Assembly (NCBI RefSeq): GCF_001942495.1 | Contig: NZ_MKZS01000001.1 | Coordinates: 2,935,665-2,999,664 of the forward strand | Direction of reading: 5' to 3' | Length of the DNA: 64,000 nucleotides | Origin: Moorena bouillonii PNG | GTDB taxonomy: Bacteria > Cyanobacteriota > Cyanobacteriia > Cyanobacteriales > Coleofasciculaceae | Shown here: one piece after another, positions 50,642 to 60,825 of the stretch | Layout: every line of letters starts with the position of its first letter | How positions within the stretch are numbered: position 1 is the first letter of the stretch | Translations under genes and position numbers: made by a program | Notes under the pieces: model-generated | Told to the model about the DNA's origin: nothing | Databases searched by the model: none | The model's input: the letters and a program-made list of their open reading frames with translations, nothing else

Positions 50642-53600
50642 ATGAACCTTGAAGACGCTCTGGAATTCGCCAATGCCTTAGTGTTTGCCAAATCGGGGAA
50701 TCATCTCACTGATTTACAGCAAGCCTTAATTGAGGCATCTTGGTCTTGGAAGCGTCAGAGTTATGATACTATTGCAGATACCTATGGCTATGCCCCGACT
50801 TACCTCAAACATGATGTCGGTCCCAAGCTGTGGAAACTTCTCTCAGAGGCTTTGGGGGAAAGAGTCAGTAAAAAGAACTTTCGCTCAGCGCTTGAACGAC
50901 GGTGGCGCAGTGAACAGGAAACTATCTCCTCGAACCAACCGGTAACTCGACAGGAAACAGATGGGATTGGCCTAAGGCCACGCTACCCGAACGCAAAGCC
51001 ACGTCACGATTGGTCAGAAGCCGTTGATGTTCGTTTCTTTTATGGACGACAATCAGAACTAGCCCAGTTGCAGCAATGGATTCTGAGCGAACACTGTCGG
51101 CTAGTTGCCTTGTTAGGTATGGGCGGCATGGGCAAAAGCTCCCTCTCGATCAAGCTTGCCCAACAACTCCAACACCAGTTTGATTTTGTTATTTGGCGCT
51201 CCCTACGTAATGCTCCTGACCTATCAGAGATTTTGACTCAGTTGCTGAGATTTCTATCCAATCAGCAAGACATTGATTTACCAGATACTACAGACGAAAA
51301 AATTTCCCGACTGCTGAATGATATACGCTCCCACCGCTGTTTGCTAGTTCTCGACAATATGGAAACAATTTTACAAGGGGGAGCTCAAAGCAATGCTGCT
51401 GGAAATTATCTAGCTGGATATGAAGAATACGGTAAACTGTTGAGACGCTGGGGGGAAACCTCCCATCAAAGCTGCTTAGTACTAACCTCTCGGGAGAAGC
51501 CTCAAGAAATTGGACTGCTTGAAGCAGAAGTGCTACCTGTTCGCTCCCTACAATTAAGTGGTTTAAAAACTGCTGAAGGACAAGAAATATTTAATATTAT
51601 TGGTTCGTTTGAAGGTGAAGAAAAGGAATGGACTAGGTTAATTAATGGTTATTCTGGTAATCCCTTAGCTCTAAAAATTGTAGCGACAACAATTCATAAA
51701 TTATTCGCCGGTAATATTGCAGATTTTTTAAATCAAGATGCGATAATATTTGGGAATATTAAAAATCTTTTAGAGCAGCATTTTGCCCGATTAAGCGCTC
51801 CAGAACGAACAGTAATTTTTTGGCTCGCCATCAATCGAGAAGAAGCATCATTTGCTGACTTACGAGATGATATATTTCCCCCCGTATCACCCCAACAACT
51901 TATCGACACCCTGGAATCCTTGGAACAGCGATCGCTTGTGGAAAGAAAAGCGTCTTTGTTTTCCTTACAACCGGTGGTGATGGAATACGTAACTGAACGC
52001 TTGGTTGAGCAAATCTGTGAAGAAGTTATTGCTGGTGTAACCGCCATTAATAAAACTAATAACAACTGGGAAAATTCCATATTTAGGACTCATGCTCTCC
52101 TCAAAGCTCAGACCAAAGATTATCTTAGAAATACTCAAATTCGTCTCATTATTAAACCCATTGTAGAGCGTCTACAGATTGCTTTAACGGGTAAGGATAA
52201 CCTAAAAACCCATCTAAATCAGATTCTCGACACGCTTCGAGGCAAACCTGCCTTAGCCATTGGCTACGCTGGTGGAAATATTATTAATCTTCTTTGTCAA
52301 CAGCAAATCTGTTTAAAAGGCTATGATTTTTCAAGAGTTACAATTTGGCAAGCTTATCTACAAGGGGTGGATTTACAAGATGTCAATTTCGCTCACTCCG
52401 ATTTATCCAAGTCAGTGTTTACTAAAACCTTAGGAGTAGTATTTGGGGTAGCATTTAGTCCTGATGGTAAGCTTTTAGCTACTGGAGATGTGGAAGGTCA
52501 GTTGCGTTTATGGCAAGTCGAGAATGGTAAGCCAATTTTAATTTGCAAAGGTCATACTGGTTGGGTTTGGTCTGTTGTCTTTAGTCCTGATGGTAATACC
52601 CTAGCCAGTTGCAGTAGTGACAAAACTATTAAACTATGGAATGTCAGCACAGGTCAGTGTATTAAAACTTTAGAAGGCCATACCAGTTCTATTTGGTCAG
52701 TAGCATTCAGTAGGGATGGTAAAACCCTAGCCAGTGGTAGTGATGAATCAACAGTAAGGCTTTGGGATGTAAACACTGGTGAATGCCGTCAGGTATGTCA
52801 GGGACATACCGGTCAAGTCCTGTCGGTGGCCTTTAGTGCAGATAGTAAAACCTTAGCCAGTGCTAGTGATGACCAGACAGTGAGACTTTGGGATTTTAGT
52901 ACTGGTGAATGTCGCCAGATCTGTCATGGTCATACTAATCGGATTTGGTCAGTTAATTTTAGTCCCGATGGTGGGATGTTAGCCAGTGCAAGTGCTGACT
53001 TTACCATTAGATTGTGGGACCCATGCACAGGTGAATGTCTCAACACCTTAACTAACCATAGCGACAGAATACGGTCAGTAATGTTTAGTGCAGATGGGCA
53101 AACCCTAGTCAGTGGCAGTGATGACCAGACGGTGAGGCTGTGGAATGTCAGCAGTGGTGAATGCCTGAACTACCTACAAGGACACACCAATTCTATATTT
53201 TCAGTGGCATTTAATCGGGATGGTCGCACCGTAGCTAGTGGCAGCAGTGACCAAACCGTACGTCTATGGAATAGCAACACAGGTAGATGTCTTAAAATTT
53301 TACAAGGATATACTAATTCTGTATTTTCAGCAGTATTCAGTCCCAATGGTCAACAATTAGCCAGTGCCAGTACTGACAACATGGTCAGGTTGTGGGATGT
53401 CAGTAATGATCACTGTTTAAAGAGACTGGAGGGACACACCGGTTGGGTGACTTCTGTGGCATTTCATCCCAATGGTGAAATTCTCGCTAGCAGCAGCGCT
53501 GACCAAACCATACACTTGTGGTCAGTAACTACAGGTCAATGCCTGAAAGTATTGTGTGGTCACTCCTATTGGGTGCAATCCGTTAGCTTTAGTCCTCTTG

Positions 53601-54331
53601 GTGAGACTCTTGCCAGTAGTGGTGATGACAAAACCATCCGCTTATGGGAGGTCAATACTGGTGAATGTTTTAAGATATTACGAGGTCACACCAGTTGGAT
53701 TTGGTCTGTTACCTTCAGTCGAGACGGTCAAACCCTAGCCAGTGGTAGTGAAGACGAAACCATACGCTTATGGGATGTCAGGAGTAGTGAATGTCTCAAG
53801 GTTTTACAGGGTCACACTAGTCGGGTACAATCGGTAGCATTTAGTCCTGATGGCCAAACTCTAGTTAGCAGCAGTGGAGACCAAACTGTCCGGGTTTGGG
53901 ATGTTAGGACTGGGGAATGTGTCAGGATTTTACGAGGCCATAGTAAAGGTGTCTGGTCTGTCGCCTTTAGTCCTGATGGTGAATTGATTGCCAGTGGTAG
54001 CTTAGATCAAACCGTAAGGCTTTGGCACGCAAGTACGGGTAACTATCTGAGAACCTTACACGGTCACAGGAATTCAGTACGGTCATCGATTGGGTTTAGT
54101 CCTGTAAAACATCAAGATCACCAGGGTAGGTCTGATCAAGAACAGGTGAGCAGTTATTGGCTTACTTGTGGCAGTAATGATGGGACTATTAAAGTTTGGG
54201 ATACTCACACAGGTCAGTGTATTAAAACCTTGATTCCTGATCGACCTTACCAAGGTATGAACATCACAGGGGTTACCGGTTTGACCCTAGCACAGAAGTC
54301 AGCACTGGAAGCGTTGGGCGCGCTGAGTTGA
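50642..54331 (+). CDS. STAND ATPase: vMAP-M0 + NB-ARC + 14 WD40 repeats
   Basis: The 1229-residue protein begins with a vMAP-M0-type helix-turn-helix ([20 protein letters not shown], then [20 protein letters not shown]). An NB-ARC ATPase follows, with [20 protein letters not shown] (Walker A, about 158-166) and [10 protein letters not shown] (Walker B). The second half (about 595-1210) has 14 WD40 repeats, for example [31 protein letters not shown], so two seven-bladed propellers. The layout is that of signal-sensing STAND proteins: the propeller detects a partner, the ATPase changes state, the N-terminal domain engages an effector (vWA-MoxR partners in the vMAP case). No partner gene is next to it. 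Residues about 107-119 ([13 protein letters not shown]) come from the palindromic repeat at 50964-51000. Confidence 0.93.
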   Translation: MNLEDALEFANALVFAKSGNHLTDLQQALIEASWSWKRQSYDTIADTYGYAPTYLKHDVGPKLWKLLSEALGERVSKKNFRSALERRWRSEQETISSNQPVTRQETDGIGLRPRYPNAKPRHDWSEAVDVRFFYGRQSELAQLQQWILSEHCRLVALLGMGGMGKSSLSIKLAQQLQHQFDFVIWRSLRNAPDLSEILTQLLRFLSNQQDIDLPDTTDEKISRLLNDIRSHRCLLVLDNMETILQGGAQSNAAGNYLAGYEEYGKLLRRWGETSHQSCLVLTSREKPQEIGLLEAEVLPVRSLQLSGLKTAEGQEIFNIIGSFEGEEKEWTRLINGYSGNPLALKIVATTIHKLFAGNIADFLNQDAIIFGNIKNLLEQHFARLSAPERTVIFWLAINREEASFADLRDDIFPPVSPQQLIDTLESLEQRSLVERKASLFSLQPVVMEYVTERLVEQICEEVIAGVTAINKTNNNWENSIFRTHALLKAQTKDYLRNTQIRLIIKPIVERLQIALTGKDNLKTHLNQILDTLRGKPALAIGYAGGNIINLLCQQQICLKGYDFSRVTIWQAYLQGVDLQDVNFAHSDLSKSVFTKTLGVVFGVAFSPDGKLLATGDVEGQLRLWQVENGKPILICKGHTGWVWSVVFSPDGNTLASCSSDKTIKLWNVSTGQCIKTLEGHTSSIWSVAFSRDGKTLASGSDESTVRLWDVNTGECRQVCQGHTGQVLSVAFSADSKTLASASDDQTVRLWDFSTGECRQICHGHTNRIWSVNFSPDGGMLASASADFTIRLWDPCTGECLNTLTNHSDRIRSVMFSADGQTLVSGSDDQTVRLWNVSSGECLNYLQGHTNSIFSVAFNRDGRTVASGSSDQTVRLWNSNTGRCLKILQGYTNSVFSAVFSPNGQQLASASTDNMVRLWDVSNDHCLKRLEGHTGWVTSVAFHPNGEILASSSADQTIHLWSVTTGQCLKVLCGHSYWVQSVSFSPLGETLASSGDDKTIRLWEVNTGECFKILRGHTSWIWSVTFSRDGQTLASGSEDETIRLWDVRSSECLKVLQGHTSRVQSVAFSPDGQTLVSSSGDQTVRVWDVRTGECVRILRGHSKGVWSVAFSPDGELIASGSLDQTVRLWHASTGNYLRTLHGHRNSVRSSIGFSPVKHQDHQGRSDQEQVSSYWLTCGSNDGTIKVWDTHTGQCIKTLIPDRPYQGMNITGVTGLTLAQKSALEALGALS
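50964..51000. repeat. Palindromic repeat inside the STAND gene
   Basis: GGGATTGGCCTAAGGCCACG, then CTACCCGAACGCAAAG is the inverse form of the genome repeat GCGTTCGCGTAGCGTGGCC-N-GGCCAATC. It lies in the linker between the N-terminal domain and the NB-ARC domain. Confidence 0.75.
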
Positions 54332-54375
54332 TGTCAAGAAGATGGGTAAGCTAAAATGCATTTTAAATGGGTTTT

Positions 54376-54419
54376 AGCAAGGCAAAAGGCAAAAGGCAAA
54401 AGGCAAAAAGCAAAAGGTA
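54376..54419. repeat. Tandem GGCAAAA repeat
   Basis: About five copies of AGGCAAA/GCAAAAG in the 180-base gap between the STAND gene and the toxin-antitoxin pair. No gene is in this gap. Confidence 0.85.
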
Positions 54420-54509
54420 ACTGAAATAATATATTTTTTGATTTTATTTCAATAATATAAACTTAAACTGTACAACAGTTTATTTGATTAGTTTTTTGGA
54501 TTAAGAAAC

Positions 54510-54749
54510 ATGAGTAACAAAGAAATGTTCAAAACTATTGCCTCTGAAGTACAGTTGTTTCAGGATATGGGGCAAAAAGAAAATTTTATCTTTGTCATAG
54601 GAGCTTTAGTTTCTAGACTAATTAGTTTACAGAAAGCAGCAGAAATAATGCAAATAGAACCTGAAGTTTTTATAAAAATTTTGGATTTAATGGGAATTGA
54701 GTTTTCTTACCTATCTTCTGAAGATATAACCATTGAACAAAACTGGTGA
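54510..54749 (+). CDS. UPF0175-like antitoxin
   Basis: The 79-residue protein ends KAAEIMQIEPEVFIKILDLM and GIEFSYLSSEDI, the HTH-like pattern of UPF0175 antitoxins (KAAELLGxxxWEFxxLLxxxGIP...SEED). Its position directly before a DUF3368 PIN toxin (six bases apart) agrees. It likely binds the toxin and its own promoter. Confidence 0.75.
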   Translation: MSNKEMFKTIASEVQLFQDMGQKENFIFVIGALVSRLISLQKAAEIMQIEPEVFIKILDLMGIEFSYLSSEDITIEQNW

Positions 54750-54755
54750 TTCCAG

Positions 54756-55160
54756 ATGAAAATTGTTTTTAATTCTTCTCCTTTGATATTTCTAGCACGA
54801 TTAGATTTGTTGACGCAGTTCATTGAGTCTGAGGATAAATTTTATTTACCGCAAGTTGTCAAAGAAGAAATTAATGCGAAGAATGATGAAGCAAGTGCTT
54901 ATATTGATAATTTGATTGCCAATAATCAATTAATGGTTAAAGGGGTAAAATTAGTTTCTTTAGCAAATCGTCTTAATGACCGTTTAGGACAGGGAGAGTC
55001 AGAAGCTATTGCTTTAGGGATAGAATTACAAACAGATTATATTATTTTGGATGATTTTGCCGCTAGAAAACAGGCAATACGATTAGGTTTAAATGTTAAG
55101 GGTACTTTGGCAGTAATTAGAAAGTTACAACTAGAGGATAAAATAATAATAGATAATTGA
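54756..55160 (+). CDS. DUF3368 PIN-like toxin
   Basis: The 134-residue protein starts KIVFNSSPLIFLARLDLL and contains YLPQVVKEEINAK, RLGQGESEAIALGIELQTDY and IILDDFAARKQAIRLGLNVK, GTLAVI. These are the motifs of DUF3368 PIN proteins: acidic residues in VVKEE, GESEA and LDD form the Mg site, and the first motif has N instead of D (NSSPLI), which is common in the family. It is probably an endoribonuclease, neutralised by the protein encoded just upstream. Confidence 0.85.
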   Translation: MKIVFNSSPLIFLARLDLLTQFIESEDKFYLPQVVKEEINAKNDEASAYIDNLIANNQLMVKGVKLVSLANRLNDRLGQGESEAIALGIELQTDYIILDDFAARKQAIRLGLNVKGTLAVIRKLQLEDKIIIDN

Positions 55161-55620
55161 GAGGAGCTATATAAACGGCTTATAAGCATTAATTTCAGGG
55201 TTAAACGTGAGGTTTTTGCGCTATATTATGGTCATAGTGGGCAAGAATTTTTTCAAAATCATGGGAATTGCAAGCCTCAATCCATATATTGGGCGATTTC
55301 ATCTGCTTGTTATTTACTCAGCATCCTTTTGGTCTTCACTAAGTTATTCGTGAGCAAAAGATGGTCAAAATGATTAATGAATCAATGTTATCCCTATAGT
55401 TTTATGTGTCTTGTTCAATAGACATGCCAACTAAGCAGATAGTTCTACAGTCGCTCCTATACTCAATTTTTACCTTTAGTTTACTATGGATAAAGTTATG
55501 CGTTCGCGTAGCGTGGCCTACGGCCAATCGCCTTTGGCGGCTCCTAGGTCGCATCGCTTAAAAGTGTTTCCTAATTAGTCAAAGCAATTGCTTCAATGGA
55601 AATCAAACAACTCTCACAGG
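55161..55620. repeat. Gene-free stretch with palindromic repeat at 55498-55560
   Basis: No gene is recognised. GCGTTCGCGTAGCGTGGCCT, then ACGGCCAATCGCC and GGCGGCTCCTAGGTCGCATC at 55499-55558 are copies of the common palindromic repeat. Confidence 0.7.
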
Positions 55621-55622
55621 GA

Positions 55623-55994
55623 TTATGGGACATTACCCTGCTGCCAAAGCCTATCCCATTGTTTTCTCCAAATTGGCCATATAAAATGGTAATAATTTTG
55701 GCTATACTGCTTTGAGTACTGGTGGCAGTCTGTTTCAATAGAAAACCACAATTGCTTCAGTGCTGGCAAAGTAGTACATTGTTGAATCTGGCAAGCGACA
55801 GCATTTTGCCATTGTGATAATTTCCGATAACTGATAAATTGTCCACCTCGATCACGGCGATGGACAAAGATTACATAGTTCCAAAATTCTACCCGCACGA
55901 TCAGGCGATAGGAAATTTTCAGTAATCTAGCTATCATGTAAACCGTAATCCGGAATTTCTTAGCAGGGTTGAGTCGCCGAAATAAATTGGTCAT
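55623..55994 (-). CDS. Hypothetical cyanobacterial protein
   Basis: From the ATG at 55994 (MTNLFRRLNPAKKFRITVYM) the product has 123 residues, basic and aromatic, with FWNYVIFVHRRDRGGQFISY and a C-terminal HFIWPIWRKQWDRLWQQ. There is a hydrophobic patch near the start but no clear membrane helix. I do not recognise it. The downstream neighbour on the same strand (56091-56302) is a small cyanobacterial family with a frameshift; both could have formed one unit. Confidence 0.5.
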   Translation of the reverse strand: MTNLFRRLNPAKKFRITVYMIARLLKISYRLIVRVEFWNYVIFVHRRDRGGQFISYRKLSQWQNAVACQIQQCTTLPALKQLWFSIETDCHQYSKQYSQNYYHFIWPIWRKQWDRLWQQGNVP

Positions 55995-56090
55995 TGTTAC
56001 AGGTAGGGATTGTAGAGTTATTCTTTTGTGAATTGAAAATAACAATTCACAATTAACAATTCACAATTAACAATTCACAACCGACCCATA

Positions 56091-56302
56091 TTAATGAGTG
56101 AGTTGATCAAGAGGAAAATCCCTATAGTTTTTGCTACCGGGCAAATCAAAGACAAGTTCAAATTGGGTATCAGGGACTCGCTGACGCCATAACTGAGGGT
56201 GTGCCTCTGCATCAGAGCGAGTGCAGTAGCGACCGATGATTACCCATTGGGTTGGGGAAGGCGGGTCACTGCCCAAGGCTGGAGGTTTTGTAGATAAGCC
56301 AT
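56091..56302 (-). pseudogene. Small conserved protein with frameshift
   Basis: From the ATG at 56302: MAYLQNLQPWAVTRLPQPNG and then a stop. In the next frame the sequence runs WVIIGRYCTRSDAEAHPQLW, RQRVPDTQFELVFD. Joined they give a protein of about 70 residues typical of cyanobacteria (MAYLxxLxPWAVxRLxPxxQxxVVGRFRxRSDAEAHLxxLRRLxPxxxFxVVFD). The shift lies near 56240. It is either a dead gene or a sequencing error. Confidence 0.6.
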
Positions 56303-56336
56303 AATGGAGCTATCTCCTTTGAACAATGGAGTATTA

Positions 56337-56376
56337 GCCAGCGCATGAACTACGAGTGCTCGGCGCGCTGGCTTTC
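56337..56376. terminator. Hairpin between divergent small genes
   Basis: GCCAGCGC...GCGCTGGC (8 bp, 20-base loop), followed by TTTCCC. Since it precedes both flanking genes, it more likely ends a transcript from elsewhere or is an IS trace. Confidence 0.4.
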
Positions 56377-56474
56377 CCTATCCTACCTCATTCCTGGGAA
56401 AATAAATTTATAAATTTTGTAAAAAAAATCATTGATGCCAGAATGGAGTAAAGTTGTTTACTGGTAGTAGGACA

Positions 56475-56639
56475 GTGGCTGAAGAATCAATACGGGTTTA
56501 TCTATCCAAAGATAAAAAAAAGAACTTTAAAGCAGCTTGTGTTATGCAAGACAGGGACATGAGCGATGTTGTCAATGAATTAATTGACAAGTGGCTTGAT
56601 CAAAATGGTGTATATATACATGGAGAAAAGGAGACGTGA
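56475..56639 (+). CDS. Ribbon-helix-helix protein (ParG/CopG-like)
   Basis: From the GTG at 56475 (VAEESIRVYLSKDKKKNFKA) the product has 54 residues: a beta strand ESIRVYLS, a helix KKKNFKAACVMQ, turn DRDM, and a helix SDVVNELIDKWLDQ, the full RHH fold. Such proteins are dimeric repressors found in plasmid partition or toxin-antitoxin systems. An in-frame ATG at 56454 would add seven residues with no homology. No partner gene follows, so it may be an orphan. Confidence 0.65.
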   Translation: MAEESIRVYLSKDKKKNFKAACVMQDRDMSDVVNELIDKWLDQNGVYIHGEKET

Positions 56640-56802
56640 ATAAATCCTGAAACCTTAGCAGGAAAAGGTTTACAGGCTTATGCGATCGCGTAGCGTCGGC
56701 GAAAGCCGAATCGCATTTCAGTGTCTGTTGTTGTATCTCATTTTAATGCCTTACTATAATCCTTTTAAGTTTGGCATTAAAACCATGCTAAACCAGCATA
56801 CT

Positions 56803-56958
56803 ATGACAGAGAAAAACAAAAGGCGCAAACACAGTAGTGATTCACCGTTGGAGGCTCTAAGAATTAAACGCACCAATTTGTCTCAAGACGAATTAGCTTC
56901 CTCCGCTCTTATGCCCCACAACGAACATGCGCAGCATGAGTGTTTAAAGTTACCGTAA
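56803..56958 (+). pseudogene. XRE-type helix-turn-helix fragment cut by a repeat
   Basis: The frame MTEKNKRRKHSSDSPLEALR, IKRTNLSQDELAS is the start of an XRE regulator (first two helices: SPLxxLRxxR...LSQxELA). It is cut right after LAS, at about 56910, by the repeat that contains ATGCGCAGCATGAG. The rest of the domain is missing. Confidence 0.6.
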
Positions 56959-56959
56959 G

Positions 56960-57450
56960 GATAGTGGAGCCTTAATCAATGGAGGCGCGCGTTCCTATGG
57001 CGAATTAAATTCGCCTAGGGTCGCACCTCAAGTTTTAACCCTTTTACCCATAGCCTGCCAACCATAAAGGCTCCACTAACAATCAGGTTTCGTCTCCAGA
57101 GATGAATCGCGGACAGGAACTGTGATCAACAGCCTGAAAAACGTTATACTAAAAATAGTAGGGAAAACAAATTAAGAGCTAACCGCCACCTGCTAAGTAA
57201 AAAAAAGAACTTTTTTTTTAATTGTTCCGGTGGGTCGGGGCATCCCGGAGAGGAAACCTTAGAATAGGGTTTGAAGTTACCGTAAGGAGAGGGTCGCCTT
57301 AATCAAACAGTTTTAACCCTTTTACGCACAGCCAATCAACCATAAAGGCGACCCTCTGATAAGGTTTCGTCTCTGGCCTTAATCATAAAGTTTTAACCCT
57401 TTACCCATAACCGACTAACCATAAAGGCTGCCCTATTCTTGCGGTAACTT
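56960..57450. repeat. Cluster of nested palindromic repeats (GTTACCGTAAGG / GAGACGAAACC families)
   Basis: AAGTTACCGTAAGGAGAGGG and TAAAGGCGACCCTCTGATAA, then GGTTTCGTCTC form a large inverted repeat (57273-57376). A second, similar set lies at 56947-57100 and contains a copy of the 47-bp palindrome (GTTCCTATGGCGAATTAAAT, then TCGCCTAGGGTCGCACC). Pieces of the same family are inside the copy at 2900-3152. No gene is present. Confidence 0.7.
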
Positions 57451-57464
57451 CTGACCGTATCGTT

Positions 57465-57650
57465 AATAAAGCTTACCGAGTAACCTAAGCGATGGCTGGT
57501 GTTGGTAAGAAGCCCACACTCAACCTGACAAGGTGAGTGTGGGAGTATGTCACCCATCTACTGTGGTATTCCTCGTGCGAACCAGCGCTAGGTCTCTGGT
57601 AGGACTGAGGCTAGACCAACCCTCCGGCAACTGAAATTGCTGTGCCAACG
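57465..57650 (+). other. Possible group II intron 5'-domain remnant (structured RNA)
   Basis: CCTAAGCGATGGCTGGTGTT, then GGTAAGAAGCCCACACTCAA and CCTGACAAGGTGAGTGTGGG contains a perfect hairpin CCCACACTCA...TGAGTGTGGG, followed by AGTATGTCACCC and CGTGCGAACC. The order fits my memory of domain I of cyanobacterial group II introns. There is no reverse transcriptase gene or domain V in the neighbourhood, so it would be only a piece. Confidence 0.4.
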
Positions 57651-57821
57651 ACTAGGGATTGAGCACATTAATCAGCTGCCAGGCGAATTTGGAGCACCTA
57701 GTACCGCTGGGGGCAATTAAAAATTCAAAATTCTTCAATGGTTACTATAGCGTTTTCACATTTGATTTGAAAGCGCTATACTTCCTTGTTGATCTCAAAG
57801 CTGAAAGCTATAAGCTTTCAG

Positions 57822-58381
57822 TCATTGACGTACTAACTGACCTAAGTGTTTTAATATTCTCGCAACAGTATATAAATCATTGCCACGATTCAGCACAGAG
57901 AACTGATTAGAAAAAGCATATTGCAGTTTATTTTGTCGAATCAGTTTGATAAAAATAAATTCACCACCATTACTCACAAATCCGAAAGCAGGCTTTTCTA
58001 GCTCAGGATTAGCCAACATATAAGCTAGAGCTTGTGGTATCCCTACCTTTAAAGAGTATTCTGCTCGTTTCGCTTCAATCACCACTATCCAAAACTGAGG
58101 TTGACAAATCAAAATATCAATTCGTCCTCTGACAATCGTTTCCTGATCTTCCGATGAAATTTGTACGTCTTTGTCAGCCAAGCAATAACAATCGGTCCGA
58201 AACCTGATTCAACCGTCCCTAGCAACGTAGCCAGCTCCTGATCTTCCCCTACACCCGTCACCCCACACCCCACACCCAGTAAGGCTTTTAAGGCTGTTTG
58301 TCACCCCGTCAGAGGCTCTAGTCCAAATTTGTCCTTCAATTGATGCAGAGAAATATCTTGGGCTACGATTGTTTCTATCAT
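57822..58381 (-). pseudogene. Type I restriction-like (HsdR N-terminal) nuclease remnant
   Basis: A start MIETIVAQDISLHQLKDKFG with a stop (TGA) a few residues later stands at 58381. After a gap without clear content, the minus-strand frame resumes: DVQISSEDQETIVRGRIDIL, ICQPQFWIVVIEAKRAEYSL, PQALAYMLANPELEKPAFGF, LNRGNDLYTVARILKHLGQL. The middle and end match cyanobacterial restriction-subunit-R-like proteins with a PD-(D/E)xK fold (D in RIDIL, ExK in IEAKR). The N-terminal part is deleted or scrambled, so only the last 119 residues are open. Confidence 0.7.
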
Positions 58382-58856
58382 TATCCTTTGGGAATTGTTA
58401 ATTAAGTTAATTAGGAATTTAAATTTTATTCTTAATTGCTAATGCTTTTACCTTATTATAAACATTCGAGTAGCGTGGCCTATGGTCAATCCTAAAAATA
58501 ATATCGCTCTCAATTTTAAGTAATTACTGCATTACCTGGCTATTTTATCCTCTACAATACTGTTTAATTTAACCCCTAATTCTGATTCTAATTCTACAGG
58601 TTTATTGTTGATCACCACCTGATGGAATCCAGGCGCTAACTGGGGATAGTTCTGGCAACTCAACATGTAACCAACCTACACTCTCTTCTCCTCCCACACC
58701 TCCCACACCTCCCACACCTCCCACACTCCCTGTTTGACCCTGATGTTAGAAACTTACCCCTGTCAATGATCCCTTTACTGTACAAGATCGAACATTTTGC
58801 GATCGCAACCAAGATTAGAATAAAGTAAACAAGTGTAAAGAAATGCTTAGTTTTAC
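58382..58856. repeat. Intergenic stretch with CTCCCACAC tandem units
   Basis: Four copies of the 9-bp unit CTCCCACAC at 58689-58728. The palindromic repeat TCGAGTAGCGTGGCCTATGG is at 58468-58490. No gene; the promoter of the TPM-type gene must be near its 3' end. Confidence 0.75.
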
Positions 58857-58910
58857 TTGATTATTTATCTAAAAGATAAGCATACTGTCCATTGCCGATT
58901 GAAAATAACT

Positions 58911-59714
58911 ATGCAGTATCTGTTTCCAAAACGAATTTTAGTATCCTTCGCAGCACTGTTCCTAGCTTGTTCTATGTGGGCGATTGCTCCTGAGGCCAAG
59001 GCTTACGACAATCCTGAGTTACTGCCCGAGGTTCAAACACCAGTCATTGATTTAGCGAACTTTATTCCAGAGCTTCAAGAGCAGAGACTAGTCGAAGATT
59101 TAGAAAGCTTTGAGGAGGAAACTGGCTGGAAACTCCGAGTTTTGACCCAATATGACCGCACCCCTGGTCGGGCAGTCAAAGAGTTTTGGGGACTTAACGA
59201 CAAAAGTATGTTACTGATTGCTGACGCCCGAGGAGGGAATATCCTAGGGTTTAACGTGGGTGATGCCCTGTATGAATTCCTTCCTCGTACATTTTGGGTA
59301 GAGTTGCAAACCCGATTTGGTAATCTCTACTTTGTACGGGACAATGGCGAAAACCAATCTATTATCGAAGCCCTAAATACGGTCAAGCAATGCCTGCGCC
59401 AAGGGGGATGTCGGGTGGTACCTGGACTACCACGGGAACAGTGGATTTTGACCCTAATTACTTCTACTGTCGGAGGAGTGATTTGTGGATTTGCTGCTAT
59501 TCCCCGCAAACAGGATCAGGTTTTCGCTTGGCAATGGGCTTTAATTTTGTCCCCACTTTGGGGTATTCTGTTTATTGCCTTCGGTATTGGACCTGTAGTG
59601 ACACGCACCTCTGATTTCTTACCACTATTGCGCAATATTCTTGGTTTCGTTCTCGGTGCGGTTGTGGCTTACTTGTCACCAGTTATTAGTGAATCATCAG
59701 CCTCAGAAACTTAA
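58911..59714 (+). CDS. TPM-domain (Psb32-like) thylakoid protein
   Basis: From the ATG at 58911 the product has 267 residues. A signal peptide (LVSFAALFLACSMWAIAPEA, cleavage after AKA) is followed by a TPM domain (LPEVQTPVIDLANFIPELQE, then ESFEEETGWKLRVLTQYDRT and MLLIADARGGNILGFNVGDA), and three C-terminal hydrophobic helices (ILTLITSTVGGVICGFAAIP and further). This matches Psb32, a lumenal protein tied to photosystem II repair in cyanobacteria (established for Synechocystis; by similarity here). The first 18 residues of the longer frame from 58857 are not conserved, so the ATG at 58911 is preferred. Confidence 0.8.
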   Translation: MQYLFPKRILVSFAALFLACSMWAIAPEAKAYDNPELLPEVQTPVIDLANFIPELQEQRLVEDLESFEEETGWKLRVLTQYDRTPGRAVKEFWGLNDKSMLLIADARGGNILGFNVGDALYEFLPRTFWVELQTRFGNLYFVRDNGENQSIIEALNTVKQCLRQGGCRVVPGLPREQWILTLITSTVGGVICGFAAIPRKQDQVFAWQWALILSPLWGILFIAFGIGPVVTRTSDFLPLLRNILGFVLGAVVAYLSPVISESSASET

Positions 59715-59871
59715 AACCTATTGCAGGAGCCCTATTCTAGGGCAGCAATATAGGGGCGCAAGGCTTGCGCCCTCACGATGATTGACCAATAGCTTGACCG
59801 TAGGTCACGCTACGGGAAGGAAATCCAATCTCAAAAGTGAAGCGCGACAATTATTACTCAGCACTCAGCAC

Positions 59872-60585
59872 TTATTTCTGGTAACGCTGTGCCTGTAACA
59901 ACTCCTTAATACCTTTTTCTCCTAGATCCATCAACTGATTGAGTTGATGGCGAGTATAAGCCCCTGACTCGGCTGTTCCCTGAACCTCAATAATACCCAT
60001 TTGATCGTTCATCACTACATTAAAATCCACCTCAGCCGCCACATCTTCGAGATAGTTGAGGTCTAAAAACGGCTCACCTTCCAATAAACCAACCGAGACA
60101 GCAGCAACTTGGTGAATTAAAGGCGATCGCTCTAGTACTCCCGTTTTAAGCAGTTTATCCACAGCATCCGCAAGAGCAACATATCCCCCAGTAATGGAAG
60201 TAGTACGGGTACCTGCATCCGCCTGTAGAACATCCGCATCTACCGTAATGGTCCTCTCGCCCAAGGCTTTGAGATCAACAGCAGCCCGTAAACTACGTCC
60301 GATTAGCCGCTGAATTTCCTGAGTTCTACCCGAAAGCTTGAGAAGTTCCCGTCTTTGGCGTTCCGGTGTTGCTCCTGGTAACATCCTATACTCAGCGGTT
60401 AGCCAGCCGCTGCCAGTATCCTTGAGAAATCGGGGGACTTCCTCCTGAACCGTCACGGTACAAAGTACTTTGGTCTCACCACAGTGAGCTAGGACGGAAC
60501 CAAGAGCATAGCGGGTAAATTCTCGCTCAAACAAAATCGGACGTAGTTGATCCGGTTTTCGGTGATCAGGACGCTGCCAAGACAT
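59872..60585 (-). CDS. rph: Ribonuclease PH
   Basis: The 237-residue protein has the complete RNase PH plan: [60 protein letters not shown], ...[20 protein letters not shown] and [20 protein letters not shown]. The RxR-type arginine clusters and [10 protein letters not shown] are typical of this phosphate-dependent 3'-5' exonuclease, which trims tRNA 3' ends. It starts with ATG and stands alone. Confidence 0.97.
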   Translation of the reverse strand: MSWQRPDHRKPDQLRPILFEREFTRYALGSVLAHCGETKVLCTVTVQEEVPRFLKDTGSGWLTAEYRMLPGATPERQRRELLKLSGRTQEIQRLIGRSLRAAVDLKALGERTITVDADVLQADAGTRTTSITGGYVALADAVDKLLKTGVLERSPLIHQVAAVSVGLLEGEPFLDLNYLEDVAAEVDFNVVMNDQMGIIEVQGTAESGAYTRHQLNQLMDLGEKGIKELLQAQRYQK

Positions 60586-60617
60586 AAGTTATGTAGCAAA
60601 GGGAACAGGGAACAGGG

Positions 60618-60672
60618 AGCGGTGCGACCCGTGGCGAATTTAATTACGGGTCAAGGGCACGCCCTGGGAGTA
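60618..60672. repeat. Copy of the GGTGCGACCCGTGGCGAA palindrome
   Basis: GCGGTGCGACCCGTGGCGAA, then TTTAATTACGGGTCAAGGGC and ACGCCCTGGG, a variant of the 47/50-bp element at 49964-50013 and 2986-3033. It is flanked by AACAGGGAACAGGGAGC units. Confidence 0.75.
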
Positions 60673-60825
60673 GGGAATAAGGAACAACAATTATCACAAT
60701 TGATTTAGTGATATAGGTACCCTATATCAAGTCCAGTTAATCACTTATAAAATGGTATATCGATAATTGGTAATTGGTCATATAGCATTTCTCAATACCA
60801 AAATAATAATTGCTCTATTATCCAG

